Positions 40,901 to 49,653 of a stretch of DNA of 64,000 nucleotides are shown piece after piece. The DNA comes from Tropicimonas isoalkanivorans (GTDB lineage: Bacteria; Pseudomonadota; Alphaproteobacteria; Rhodobacterales; Rhodobacteraceae), in NCBI RefSeq assembly GCF_900112335.1, contig NZ_FOLG01000016.1:1-64000 (forward strand). Direction: 5' to 3'. The position numbers and the translations under genes were made by a program. The number at the start of each line of letters is the position of its first letter. Position 1 is the stretch's first letter. The notes under the pieces are model-generated. The model was not told where the DNA came from. It ran no database searches and was given only the letters and a program-made list of their open reading frames with translations.

Positions 40901-42145
40901 TTACTCCGACGGCTCCCGGGCATAGCCGCTGTCATGTCCCGGCTGGCGGGGCAGCGCGTTGCGGAGCTTGCGGACCTCGCGCACGAGGGTGGAGATGTCG
41001 GTGCGCACGTCGGCCACGGTTTCCTGCCGGCCGGCGGCGATCTCCTCGAGGATGCGAAGGAGCTGGACGTCGATGGAGCGCAGGCGCATCCGGCTTTCCG
41101 CGTCCACGCCCGGGTCGGCCAGGTCGCCCTCCTGGCTGCGTCCGGATGGCGTGCGGTGCAGCATCTGCCGCTGGGTCTCGACCATCCGCTCCTGCCCCTC
41201 CGCAATGCGTTCGAGCAGGTCGGTGCTGCGGTCCCCGTGTTGCATGGTGCGGGTCAGCGAGGTCACCGCGGCGGCAACCTGGGTCAGCTTGTCGTCCACC
41301 AGGGTGCGGCTTGCGTCGGCCTCGGTAAAGAGCGTGCGCATCGCTTCCATTTGCTCGGCCATGTGGTCGAGCACCGCGATCAGCGCTCCGGCCTCGCCCG
41401 ATACCTCGCCCTCTGCGCCGGCAAACCCGAGCCGGGTGATGGAGCTGAGCCATTCTTCCAACTCGCGGTAGAAGCGGTTCTGTCCACGGGAGGCGAAGAG
41501 CTCCAGCAGCCCCACCACCAGCGAACCGGCGAGGCCCAGAAGCGAGGAGCCGAAGGCGGTGCCCATGCCGCCAAGCTGCGCCTCCAGCCCGTTCATCAGC
41601 TTGGAAAATACCTCCACGCCAGTCTCCCCCTCCTGCGGGGCGAGCGAGCGGATGGTCTCGACAACGGCCGGCACCGTGGTCGCGAGGCCGTAGAAGGTGC
41701 CGAGCAGTCCGAGGAAGATGAGCAGGTTGATGAGGTAGCGGGTCATGTCCCGCCCCTCTTCGATCCGTGTGGCGACGGAATCGAGGATCGAGGTGGCGGA
41801 GGTCGAAGAGATCTGCCGGTTCACTCCGCGCGAGCGCAGCAGCGCGGCGAGGGGCGCCAGAAGGCGGGGAGCCGGGGTTTTTGCCGCGGATTGATGGTCC
41901 CGCGCGAAGGCCTCGATCCAGCGGACGGAGGAGGAGAGTTGCGCCACCTGGATGAAGCAGGCCAGGATACCCACGATGAAGACCAGCGCGATCGTCCCAT
42001 TGAGCCACGGGTTGGACCAGAAAACCGGTTGAACCGAGGGAAAGATGATCCAGCCGCCGACGGCGACGAGGCCGCAGACCACCAGCATCTGGACGATCTG
42101 TCGAACCGGTTGGGAAAACTGCGTGCGAGCCGGGGTGTCGCTCAT
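40901..42145 (-). CDS. MotA/TolQ/ExbB-like ion-channel protein
   Basis: A 414-residue inner-membrane protein with four hydrophobic segments at about 17-35, 48-68, 137-160 and 193-218. The third and fourth (LINLLIFLGLLGTFYGL and MGTAFGSSLLGLAGSLVVG) are the conserved MotA/TolQ/ExbB channel helices, with the Thr and Gly-Ser residues that face the ion path. About 190 residues of soluble helical tail follow. The start at 42145 was chosen over a longer open frame because the N-terminus MSDTPARTQF leads straight into helix 1. It pairs with the downstream OmpA-like gene. Confidence 0.87.
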   Translation of the reverse strand: MSDTPARTQFSQPVRQIVQMLVVCGLVAVGGWIIFPSVQPVFWSNPWLNGTIALVFIVGILACFIQVAQLSSSVRWIEAFARDHQSAAKTPAPRLLAPLAALLRSRGVNRQISSTSATSILDSVATRIEEGRDMTRYLINLLIFLGLLGTFYGLATTVPAVVETIRSLAPQEGETGVEVFSKLMNGLEAQLGGMGTAFGSSLLGLAGSLVVGLLELFASRGQNRFYRELEEWLSSITRLGFAGAEGEVSGEAGALIAVLDHMAEQMEAMRTLFTEADASRTLVDDKLTQVAAAVTSLTRTMQHGDRSTDLLERIAEGQERMVETQRQMLHRTPSGRSQEGDLADPGVDAESRMRLRSIDVQLLRILEEIAAGRQETVADVRTDISTLVREVRKLRNALPRQPGHDSGYAREPSE

Positions 42146-42227
42146 GGGGTCTGGAGGTCCGCCTGTGGTGTCATCTTGCGTCGCACGATAAGTGTGCAGC
42201 CGCAGAATGCCAATGACCGGTGCACGT

Positions 42228-42794
42228 TCAGCCCCTATCCGATGCGGCAAGGGCACGCACGCGCGCGGCGAGCCAATCGAGATCCGGATCGGAAAGGCCG
42301 AGGTTGGTCAGGTGCTCGGCGGTGTTGAACAGGTAGTCGCAGTTCGGCCCCCGCCCCCCGCAGGCCCGCGCGATGATCTGCGCCTGGTCCTCGAGCGTGA
42401 GTCCGCCTCGATATTGGGCGTGGTCACGCTCGATCACATAGGTCAGCGCCTCGACCGTGCGCCCGTCACGCAATCGCAGGGAAACGAGTTCCTCCCGATA
42501 GGCATAGGATACCAGCTCCCGTTCGCGGAGGGCGTCGAGGGTGTCGGCCTCTGCGCCCGGCATGACCCGAAATGCCAGCCCGTCGCAGATGGCACCATCA
42601 GACGCGTCCAGCGCAAGAACTAGGCCTGGGCTGTCAGGCGTGCCGCGATAGTGGATGGAGGTCATGCAGAAAGCGCGGTGATAGCCATCGAGCCGCGCCA
42701 CCGCCTGCTCCTCCACCGGAAAGCCGGGGTGCCATATGAGGCTTCCGTAGCCGAAGACCCAGAGGGGTTGGGAAAGGTCGATTTCCTGAAGCAT
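42228..42794 (-). CDS. Gamma-glutamylcyclotransferase, ChaC-like
   Basis: A 188-residue cytosolic enzyme that cleaves glutathione to 5-oxoproline and Cys-Gly. The YGSL pocket is VFGYGSLIWHP (residues 13-23) and the catalytic glutamate is probably Glu93 in LRERELVSYAY. The RGGLTLEDQAQIIARACG segment is typical of ChaC proteins. It is divergent from the DUF2125 gene (70 bp between starts) and ends 82 bp before the MotA-like gene on the same strand. The presence of gloB and other glutathione enzymes fits. Confidence 0.9.
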   Translation of the reverse strand: MLQEIDLSQPLWVFGYGSLIWHPGFPVEEQAVARLDGYHRAFCMTSIHYRGTPDSPGLVLALDASDGAICDGLAFRVMPGAEADTLDALRERELVSYAYREELVSLRLRDGRTVEALTYVIERDHAQYRGGLTLEDQAQIIARACGGRGPNCDYLFNTAEHLTNLGLSDPDLDWLAARVRALAASDRG

Positions 42795-42864
42795 GACTGG
42801 TCCCTTGCGCGTTCCGGGGTGTAAACCGGAAACAGCGGGAAACGAAAGGGGCGGCGGCGACGCA

Positions 42865-43872
42865 ATGAGACCGATTTGGCTGGTTTGGCTCGTGCTGGCA
42901 GCGGCGCTGGCGTGGAGTGCATATTGGGGGTGGAACGTATGGCAAGCCAAGGCCGACATCGTGGCGTGGCTGGAAGACCGGCGCACGGCGGGCTGGCAGG
43001 CGGAATGGAGTGACATCTCGGTCGCGGGCTATCCCAACCGCGTCGACGTGACGATCTCCGATCTGGTGCTGGCCAATACGGATGCCGGCTGGGTCTGGAG
43101 TGCGCCGTTCCTGCAAATCCTTCGGCTCAGCTACGACCGGGACAAGGTGATCCTAGTCTGGCCCGATACCATGACGGTTGGAACGGTGGACGAGCAGGTG
43201 GAAATCACGAGCGACAACCTGCAGGCCAGCATCGCCTTCCTCCCGGGGCAGGCGCGGGAAGTTGAAGAAGCGGTTCTGGTGGGCAACGGACTTACACTGC
43301 GCTCAGATGCCGACTGGAGGTCAGCGATCGGTCAGGTGCGATTGGCGATGCGCCCGGACCCGCAAGACCCGGCGCGGCGCGAAATCGGCGTGGAGATCAC
43401 AGAACTGACGCCGAGTGCGGCTTGGGTGGTGCGTATGGCGGAGGCCGGGCTGGTGCCGCCCACGGTGGACCGGCTGGCAGCGGACCTGGCGGTGCGTTTC
43501 GACCGGCCTTGGGACCGGACCGCGCTGGAAGAGGCGCGACCGCAACCGCGGGAGGTGGAGATCGACGACCTCTCGGCACGCTGGGGCCGGTTGCAACTGC
43601 GGGTGGCCGGCGAGTTGACGGTCGGCCGCGATCGCCGGCCCGAGGGAGAGGTTGTGGTCAAGGCGACCAATTGGGAGGAGATCCTGGAGGCCGCGCGGCA
43701 GGGCGATGCGCTGCCGGAGGCAGTGGCCGGCACTCTTGACCGGACGTTCCGCCTCCTGTCACGGCTGGCAGGCAGCCCGAAGACACTCGACATTCCGCTG
43801 AGCTTCGACGATGGGCGGATGCGGGCCGGCCCCGTACCGCTGGGGCCGGCGCCGAAGATTCGCATTCCCTGA
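42865..43872 (+). CDS. DUF2125 family protein
   Basis: A 335-residue protein with an N-terminal transmembrane anchor (MRPIWLVWLVLAAALAWSAY) and a mainly beta soluble part that should face the periplasm. The segment AGYPNRVDVTISDL and the C-terminal PLSFDDGRMRAGPVPLGPAP are typical of DUF2125, an alphaproteobacterial family of unknown function. The ATG at 42865 is preferred because it starts the anchor directly; the frame is open for 24 more codons. Lipid- or envelope-related work is possible but unproven. Confidence 0.82.
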   Translation: MRPIWLVWLVLAAALAWSAYWGWNVWQAKADIVAWLEDRRTAGWQAEWSDISVAGYPNRVDVTISDLVLANTDAGWVWSAPFLQILRLSYDRDKVILVWPDTMTVGTVDEQVEITSDNLQASIAFLPGQAREVEEAVLVGNGLTLRSDADWRSAIGQVRLAMRPDPQDPARREIGVEITELTPSAAWVVRMAEAGLVPPTVDRLAADLAVRFDRPWDRTALEEARPQPREVEIDDLSARWGRLQLRVAGELTVGRDRRPEGEVVVKATNWEEILEAARQGDALPEAVAGTLDRTFRLLSRLAGSPKTLDIPLSFDDGRMRAGPVPLGPAPKIRIP

Positions 43873-43937
43873 CAGGGCGCAGACGAACGGGTGGACGGGG
43901 GGCTGTCTGCCCCCCGCGCGTCCCGTCCCGGGACGCT

Positions 43938-43968
43938 CCCCCCGAGGATATCTTCAGACACAAGAAGG
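43938..43968. repeat. Possible dispersed intergenic motif
   Basis: The sequence around ccgaggatatcttcagacacaag resembles a motif I recall seeing often after genes in Rhodobacteraceae. Its core (TATCT, eight bases, CACAAGAAG) also parallels the left arm of the palindrome at 112-134 (TATTT, seven bases, AACAAGAAG). Two copies cannot prove a repeat; a genome count is needed. Confidence 0.35.
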
Positions 43969-43992
43969 CGGGCGGGCGCGATCCTGAGCGAC

Positions 43993-44994
43993 CTATCGGC
44001 AGTAGGTGCCGCTACGGTAGCGGGCGGTGTCGAAGTGAAAATGGTCCAGGTGGTACTTGTTCGCCTTCGGCCCGAGGACGGTGCCGAACGGGCCGCAGGC
44101 AGCGCGGTGGATCGACTTCATCACTTTGGACCAGCTGCTGTTCCAGTCGTTCAGAACGGTGACGGCGGTGCCGTCTTTCAGGACGAACCCGGAAATGTCC
44201 ACCGCGTGCCCGCGGGCATGTTCGGACAACTTGCCGCCGGGAATGTTGTTGCGGGAGCGGCAGGCGTAGGAGGCGGCGATGGTGATTTCGCTCGCGCCGC
44301 CACCGCGCTTGCCGACCGTCGGTTTGAGCGCCGTGTCGACCCATTTGTTCAGCGCCTTGGCGGTGGTGCAATCGATGGTCACGGGCGTGCTCAAGCCCAC
44401 GCCAGACACCTCGGTAAGGCGGACGGGCGCTTCGATGCCGCAACCGCTGGAGGGGCGGCCGATTGTGGGGACAGCGACGCCCTTGATGGCATTGACGCCG
44501 CAAACGGAACCGGCGGCGGAATAGCTCTCGCGGCGGCGGAAGAGCTTGCCGAAGCCGGCAGGGCGGACCTTGGGGTGCGGTGTGGCCGGCGTCAGCGGTA
44601 CGACCATCGCCGCCTTGGATACGGTGTAGCCAGCCAGCGGATGGGGGGGGCGCGGCGTCGGGCGGAACTCCGCCCCGAAATGGATGCGCGTCGTCTGCCG
44701 GCCAACCTGAACGAGACCGTCAGCCGAAACCGGGACGTCGGAGAAGATGCCATTGCGCGGGCGGGGACGGGTCGCAGTGTCAAGATCGGTGTCGTCGGCG
44801 ACCGCCGACGGGGCGTCGGAACGGGCTGGCGGAACGGGGACCGCCTCAGACGGCTTCATGGGCGCGCTTGCGGGAGTGACGGCGGGCATCTCGGCTCGCG
44901 CTTGTGGGCGGGGACTGCTGGCGGGCGCATCGGTTGCGGACACCGCTCCTGCCGAGATGAGTCCCACCAGAACCGCGCCGATCGATAGCCTCAT
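43993..44994 (-). CDS. Extensin-like C-terminal domain protein
   Basis: A 333-residue exported protein: signal peptide (about 1-20), a Pro/Ala-rich linker (about 21-140), and a C-terminal extensin-like domain with many Cys. That domain contains SEHARGHAVD (Ser257, His259, Gly262, Ala264, Asp266), an exact S-x-H-x2-G-x-A-x-D, and HFH (His318, His320). These are the zinc and catalytic motifs of LAS-type peptidoglycan peptidases, so a periplasmic DD- or LD-peptidase is likely. The start overlaps the tyrC stop by 4 nt. Confidence 0.87.
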   Translation of the reverse strand: MRLSIGAVLVGLISAGAVSATDAPASSPRPQARAEMPAVTPASAPMKPSEAVPVPPARSDAPSAVADDTDLDTATRPRPRNGIFSDVPVSADGLVQVGRQTTRIHFGAEFRPTPRPPHPLAGYTVSKAAMVVPLTPATPHPKVRPAGFGKLFRRRESYSAAGSVCGVNAIKGVAVPTIGRPSSGCGIEAPVRLTEVSGVGLSTPVTIDCTTAKALNKWVDTALKPTVGKRGGGASEITIAASYACRSRNNIPGGKLSEHARGHAVDISGFVLKDGTAVTVLNDWNSSWSKVMKSIHRAACGPFGTVLGPKANKYHLDHFHFDTARYRSGTYCR

Positions 44995-45938
44995 GAGTCC
45001 GCCTGTGTTTGCCCTTCGCCTGCCGTTCCGTGGCTCCGACCGAAATCCGGGGCCGCCGTGTCCTGACCGGCCTCGATGATACTACGGCGGATCGCGCGGG
45101 TTCGAGTAAAATAATCGAAGAGCAGGTCGCCGTCGCCTTTGCGGATGGCGCGCTGCAGGCGCATCAGTTCCTCGATGAAGCGGCCGAGGATCTCCATCGT
45201 CGCCTCGCGGTTGTTCAGGAACACGTCCCGCCACATGGTCGGGTCGGAGGCGGCGATGCGGGTGAAGTCCCGGAAACCGGCGGCGGAGTACTTGATGACC
45301 TCGCTGTCGGTGACGCGGCGCAGATCGTCAGCCACACCGACCATCGTGTAGGCGATCAGGTGCGGGGCGTGGGAGGTGACCATGAGCACCAGGTCGTGGT
45401 GCTCCGGGTCCATCAGCTCCACGTGCGCCCCCATGTAGGTCCAGAATTGTTCCAATTTTGCAAAGGCTTCCGGGTCCGGTGCGCCATCTGGAACGATCAG
45501 GGTATAGCGGTTCTCGAAAAGCTCCGCGAAACCGGACCGCGGCCCGGAATGCTCCGTCCCGGCAAGCGGGTGGGCGGGGATGAAATGCACCCCCTCGGGC
45601 AGATGCGGCATGACTCCTTCAATCACCGCGCGCTTGACCGATCCCACGTCGGACACCGTGCAGCCCGGCTTCAGATGCGGGCCGATCTCCGCGGCGACCT
45701 CGCTCATCGCACCAACCGGAACGCAGAGCACCACGAGGTCCGCGTCCCTCACTGCCTCCGCTGCCGTTTCGGCGACGAAATCGCAGAGATTGTCGTCCCG
45801 CGCGATTGCGCGAGTTTCCGCCGAACGGGCGAAGCCGGCGACCTCCCGTTGGAGCCCGGCACGGCGGGAGGCGTGAATCATCGACGAGGCGATGAGGCCG
45901 AGGCCGATGTAGGCGACTCGGTTGTAGATCACGCTCAT
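44991..45938 (-). CDS. tyrC: Prephenate/arogenate dehydrogenase
   Basis: A 315-residue NAD(P)-dependent enzyme of tyrosine synthesis that oxidatively decarboxylates prephenate or arogenate. The Rossmann start is [13 protein letters not shown], followed by [23 protein letters not shown] and the substrate-binding [10 protein letters not shown]. The C-terminal helical dimer domain contains [14 protein letters not shown]. The ATG overlaps the hisC stop by 4 nt (ATGA). In this group hisC and tyrC are often paired because both handle aromatic-type amino acids. Confidence 0.94.
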   Translation of the reverse strand: MSVIYNRVAYIGLGLIASSMIHASRRAGLQREVAGFARSAETRAIARDDNLCDFVAETAAEAVRDADLVVLCVPVGAMSEVAAEIGPHLKPGCTVSDVGSVKRAVIEGVMPHLPEGVHFIPAHPLAGTEHSGPRSGFAELFENRYTLIVPDGAPDPEAFAKLEQFWTYMGAHVELMDPEHHDLVLMVTSHAPHLIAYTMVGVADDLRRVTDSEVIKYSAAGFRDFTRIAASDPTMWRDVFLNNREATMEILGRFIEELMRLQRAIRKGDGDLLFDYFTRTRAIRRSIIEAGQDTAAPDFGRSHGTAGEGQTQADS

Positions 45939-47020
45939 GACAGACACTCGCGGAAGCTGCGAACGCCCTCGACCACTCGGCGGCAGCCTGCGTCGTCGCC
46001 CACGGTGATGCGCAAGCAGTGCGGCAGGCCGTAGCCCGCCACGCGCCGGACGATCACGCCGCGGGATTTCAGGTGTGCGTCCACGGCCTCCGCCTCCGCC
46101 GCGCTGGCGAAACGGGCCAGGATGAAGTTGGCGAGGCTGGTGTCCGACGGCACCCCGAGCGCGGCCAGTTCTTCTGCCAGCCAGACGCGCAGGCGGGCGT
46201 TCTCGGCCTTGCACCGGACGGCCCAGCTTCGGTCCCGGATGGCGGCGATGGCAGCGGCCATTTGCAACTCCGACAGGTTGAACGGCATCCGGATGCGGTT
46301 CATCACGTCGATGATCGGCTTCGGGGCGTACCCCCAGCCGACGCGCAGACCGCCGAGGCCGTAGAGCTTGGAGAAGGTGCGGGTCATCACCACGTTTTCC
46401 CGCGCCTCCACCAGCGCCGCGCCGCCGTCGTATCCGTCCACGAATTCCGCATAGGCGCCGTCGAGTACGAGGATCGCCTGCTCCGGCAGACCGTCGGCCA
46501 GCCGCGCCAGTTCGTTGCCGCCGATCATTGTGCCGGTGGGGTTGTTGGGGTTGGCGATGAAGACCAGCCGGGTGCGCTCCGTGCAGGCGGCGAGCAGCGC
46601 GTCCACGTCCGTCACGCGTTCCCGCTCAGGCGCCTCTACGGGCGTCGCGCCGGCGGCGAGCGCCGAAATGCGGTACATGGCGAACCCGTGTTCGGTGTGC
46701 AGCACTTCGTCGCCTGGGCCGGCGTAGGCCTGGCAGAGGAACTGGATGATCTCGTCGGAGCCGACACCACAGATGATGCGGTCCGGGTCCAGCCCGTGCA
46801 CCTCGGCGATGGCCTCTCTAAGGGGGAGGTGGTCCGTGTTGGGGTACCGGTGGATTTGGCCGATGGCGTCCGCAATGGCCTGCTTTGCGTCCGGACTGGG
46901 ACCATAGGGGTTCTCGTTGGACGAAAGCTTGAGGACGTCGTTGACGCCCTCCACATGGGACTGCCCGCCCTCGTAGAGCGCGATTTCCATGATGCCGGGC
47001 TGGGGTGTGATCTGCGCCAT
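45935..47020 (-). CDS. hisC: Histidinol-phosphate/aromatic aminotransferase
   Basis: A 361-residue PLP aminotransferase. The PLP lysine is Lys218 in [31 protein letters not shown] and LDGAYAEF are the standard contacts. It can serve histidine synthesis and, given tyrC directly downstream, probably also transaminates aromatic keto acids. The ATG at 47020 has AAGGAG upstream, so a longer frame is not used. It heads the hisC-tyrC-extensin operon. Confidence 0.93.
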   Translation of the reverse strand: MAQITPQPGIMEIALYEGGQSHVEGVNDVLKLSSNENPYGPSPDAKQAIADAIGQIHRYPNTDHLPLREAIAEVHGLDPDRIICGVGSDEIIQFLCQAYAGPGDEVLHTEHGFAMYRISALAAGATPVEAPERERVTDVDALLAACTERTRLVFIANPNNPTGTMIGGNELARLADGLPEQAILVLDGAYAEFVDGYDGGAALVEARENVVMTRTFSKLYGLGGLRVGWGYAPKPIIDVMNRIRMPFNLSELQMAAAIAAIRDRSWAVRCKAENARLRVWLAEELAALGVPSDTSLANFILARFASAAEAEAVDAHLKSRGVIVRRVAGYGLPHCLRITVGDDAGCRRVVEGVRSFRECLS

Positions 47021-47074
47021 GCCTGTCTCCTTCGGAACTGTCTCATAGCGACAGGTGATCGCAGATGCCAGATG

Positions 47075-47089
47075 CTCACGTAACGTAAG
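47075..47089. promoter_or_regulatory. Candidate operator between hisC and the RTX gene
   Basis: CTCACGTAACGTAAG is a near-perfect inverted repeat (ACGT on each side of one base, with six of seven arm positions symmetric). It lies in the divergent promoter region, 55 bp from the hisC start. The half-sites resemble those of MerR-type regulators, but the spacing is one base short, so no regulator is assigned. Confidence 0.35.
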
Positions 47090-47187
47090 GGTAGACATAT
47101 GCGGCGCGTGGAAATGCAACGGTGAATTAGGTGGGTGTGAGTAATGGCCGAAGCGGGGATCGGCCAATTGAGAACAGGAGACAAACC

Positions 47188-48087
47188 ATGGCGCTATTTG
47201 CTGCTACCCAATCGTTCGATATCACTGCGATAGACTTCAACCTCAATCTCCGGACAAAAACGTTAAGTTACTTCGTGAACGATTTGGACGACAACGAGCC
47301 GAAATACCGCGACGGGTTCGCGATCATCGCGGAGCGTGGCGGACAAGAATTTGGGTCGCTCATTTTGGGTCCGTCGATTTCGGCAACGGACGAGAAGGTC
47401 TATGGGGGCGAATCCAGCGGATTTGTCGAAGTGTCTTTTTCGGAGTCAACCGGGTACTCCAAAACGATCTGGGGAATGTTGAATTTCTCGATGCCGGCCG
47501 GGGAGATCTACGATGCCATTTCGACCCGTTCCAATGGAGACGATATGCGGGTTATGCGCAGCGCACTCTCCGACAATGATCGGATCGTCCTGAGTAAAGA
47601 AGACGACACGATCTTCGCCTTCGGTGGCGACGACCGGATTCGAGCGCGTGCCGGAGACGACCTCGTGAAGGGCAATCTGGGCGACGACACGATCATGGGT
47701 GGCGCCGGGTCCGACCGTCTGGGAGGGGGCCAGGGGAATGACACCTTACTGGGGAATCTCGGCCAGGACTTTCTGCGCGGAAATGACGGGCGCGATGTGT
47801 TGGACGGTGGCGTTGGCCGCGATGTGCTGGTCGGCGGTGCCGGTCCGGACCGCTTCGTCTTTGGGAAGGGCTACGACCGGGACGTGGTGAACGATTTTAC
47901 CGACGACCAGGATACGCTCGTGCTGGACAGTGCCCTGTGGGACGGCGACCTGAGCCGCCGCCAGATCGTGCACCAGTTCGCCGAGGAGAGACACTGCGGC
48001 ACCTTGCTCGACTTCGGCGCTGAGGAGATTCTGTTGCGCGGTGTCGACGACGCTCACGACCTGAACAACGACATCCAGATCGCGTGA
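47188..48087 (+). CDS. RTX-type calcium-binding repeat protein
   Basis: A 299-residue protein. The first 125 residues match no family I know. Residues about 128-235 hold degenerate RTX nonapeptides ([38 protein letters not shown]), a calcium-dependent beta-roll. After it comes the [13 protein letters not shown] block common at the end of such rolls. No signal peptide is present; RTX proteins usually leave by type I secretion, for which no genes are nearby. AGGAG seven bases before the ATG fixes the start. Base composition is visibly less GC-rich than the flanks, especially at the 5' end. Confidence 0.85.
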   Translation: MALFAATQSFDITAIDFNLNLRTKTLSYFVNDLDDNEPKYRDGFAIIAERGGQEFGSLILGPSISATDEKVYGGESSGFVEVSFSESTGYSKTIWGMLNFSMPAGEIYDAISTRSNGDDMRVMRSALSDNDRIVLSKEDDTIFAFGGDDRIRARAGDDLVKGNLGDDTIMGGAGSDRLGGGQGNDTLLGNLGQDFLRGNDGRDVLDGGVGRDVLVGGAGPDRFVFGKGYDRDVVNDFTDDQDTLVLDSALWDGDLSRRQIVHQFAEERHCGTLLDFGAEEILLRGVDDAHDLNNDIQIA

Positions 48088-48104
48088 CGCGGCAGGCCGC
48101 GCCC

Positions 48105-49526
48105 CTACCCTGCCAGCACGTTCCGGAACGCCCAGGGCTCCTCCTCGATCAGGTCTTCGGGGAACTGGCTTTGGCGATCCGTGAGTGGGGTCCAGTCAGT
48201 GTAATGGGCCTCTACCGGACCGAGGTAGGGGCGCTGAACCTCCAGGCAGCGTGCGTGGTCCATCTCGTCGGTTTCCACGATCCCTGCACCGGGGTTCTCC
48301 AAGGCCCAGACCATGCCGGCGAGGACAGCCGAAGACACTTGCAGCGCCGTGGCGTTCTGGTCCGGCGCGAGGTCCTTGGTCTCGTCGTTTGAGAGGCGGG
48401 AGCCGAACCACAGGGCGTTCTTTTCGTGGCCGTAAAGGAGCACGCCGAGTTCGTCGATGCCCGACGTGATCTCGTCCACCTCTAGGATGTGGTGTTCTTC
48501 CTGGATCTGCCCGGAGCCGAACATCTCGTGCAGGCTCAGCACGGCATCGTCGCAGGGGTGGTAGGCATAGTGGCAGGTCGGGCGGAACTCCGGCGCGGCG
48601 GGATCGCCGACGGTGTAGTAGTCCGCGATGGAGATGGCCTCGTTGTGGGTCACGAGAAATCCGAACTGTGGCCCCGGCGTGGGGCACCACGTGTTGACGC
48701 GGGTGTTGGCGCCGGGTTGTTCCAGCCAGATCGCGGCGCGGCAGCCCACCTCCTGCCGGTGGCCGTTCTCAGGGAACCACGGCTCGAACGTGCCCCAACC
48801 AAGCTCGGCAGGCTGGAAACCCTCGGCAATGAACCCCTCGACGGACCACGTGTTGACGAAGACGCCGAGCGGCCGCGGCTCAAGTCGCACCTGCGTGTCG
48901 CGTTCGGCGATGTGAACGCCCTTCACCCCCAGGTCGCGCATCAGGGCCGCCCAACCGGCGCGGGCCGCTGGCAGAGTTGTGTCTCGCCCGAGATCGCTGG
49001 CGAGCGTCAACAGCGCCTCCTTCACGAACCAGCTCACCATGCCCGGGTTGGCGCCGCAGCAGCTCACCGCCGTGCTACCCCCCGGATTGGCCGCCTTTTC
49101 GTCCCGCACCGCCTGCCGCAGGGCAAAGTTGGTGCGGGCCGCGTTGTCCTCCGTGCCGAAGTAGTAACCCGCCCAGGGCTCCACCACGGTGTCGATATAG
49201 GGCACGCCCAGTTCACGGCAGAACTTCATCAGATCCAGCGAGGAGGTATCGACGCTCAGGTTCACGACGAAGCCGGCGCCCGGTTCCACAGCATCCCCGA
49301 GGACCGTGCGGTAGTTCTCCGGTGTCAGCGCCTTCTGGACGTGGCGGACACCTTCGCGCTTCAGCATGTCCGCCTTGCCCGCGTCCGGCTCGATCACGGT
49401 CAACTTGTCGGCGTCGATCTCGAAATGGCGGCGGATCAGCGGCAGCGTCCCCCGACCGATCGAGCCGAACCCGATGAGAACCACGGGGCCGTCGATACGA
49501 GCGTAAACGGGATGGGACTGGGACAT
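48105..49526 (-). CDS. hss: Homospermidine synthase
   Basis: A 473-residue NAD-dependent enzyme making sym-homospermidine from putrescine, a polyamine common in alphaproteobacteria. The Rossmann start is VVLIGFGSIGRGTLPL; VVEPWAGYYFG and the CHYAYHPCDDA and EITSGIDELGVLLYG segments are typical of bacterial Hss. The ATG at 49526 has AAGGAG upstream. It converges with the RTX gene (17 bp gap) and is divergent from the radical SAM gene. Confidence 0.94.
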   Translation of the reverse strand: MSQSHPVYARIDGPVVLIGFGSIGRGTLPLIRRHFEIDADKLTVIEPDAGKADMLKREGVRHVQKALTPENYRTVLGDAVEPGAGFVVNLSVDTSSLDLMKFCRELGVPYIDTVVEPWAGYYFGTEDNAARTNFALRQAVRDEKAANPGGSTAVSCCGANPGMVSWFVKEALLTLASDLGRDTTLPAARAGWAALMRDLGVKGVHIAERDTQVRLEPRPLGVFVNTWSVEGFIAEGFQPAELGWGTFEPWFPENGHRQEVGCRAAIWLEQPGANTRVNTWCPTPGPQFGFLVTHNEAISIADYYTVGDPAAPEFRPTCHYAYHPCDDAVLSLHEMFGSGQIQEEHHILEVDEITSGIDELGVLLYGHEKNALWFGSRLSNDETKDLAPDQNATALQVSSAVLAGMVWALENPGAGIVETDEMDHARCLEVQRPYLGPVEAHYTDWTPLTDRQSQFPEDLIEEEPWAFRNVLAG

Positions 49527-49653
49527 GCATGCTCCTTTCGCTTTCCGGCCCACACCTTAGCGCCTGTGGGCGGGAGGTCCATGCACCGGCGGGACGGCGC
49601 CGGCAAGACGGTTTCGTGATCGCGGCGGACTTGCCTCGGCCGAGAAGGAACAT

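Noticed and set aside
38651..42145. Zorya anti-phage system
   Set aside because: zorC, zorD or zorE genes are absent, the coiled coil is in the OmpA-like subunit and not in the MotA-like one, and neighbours are housekeeping genes.
39974..42328. A very long plus-strand open frame antisense to the stator-like pair
   Set aside because: It lies entirely opposite two well-supported genes, has low-complexity Arg/Gly/His composition, and no start signal. It is an artefact of high GC.
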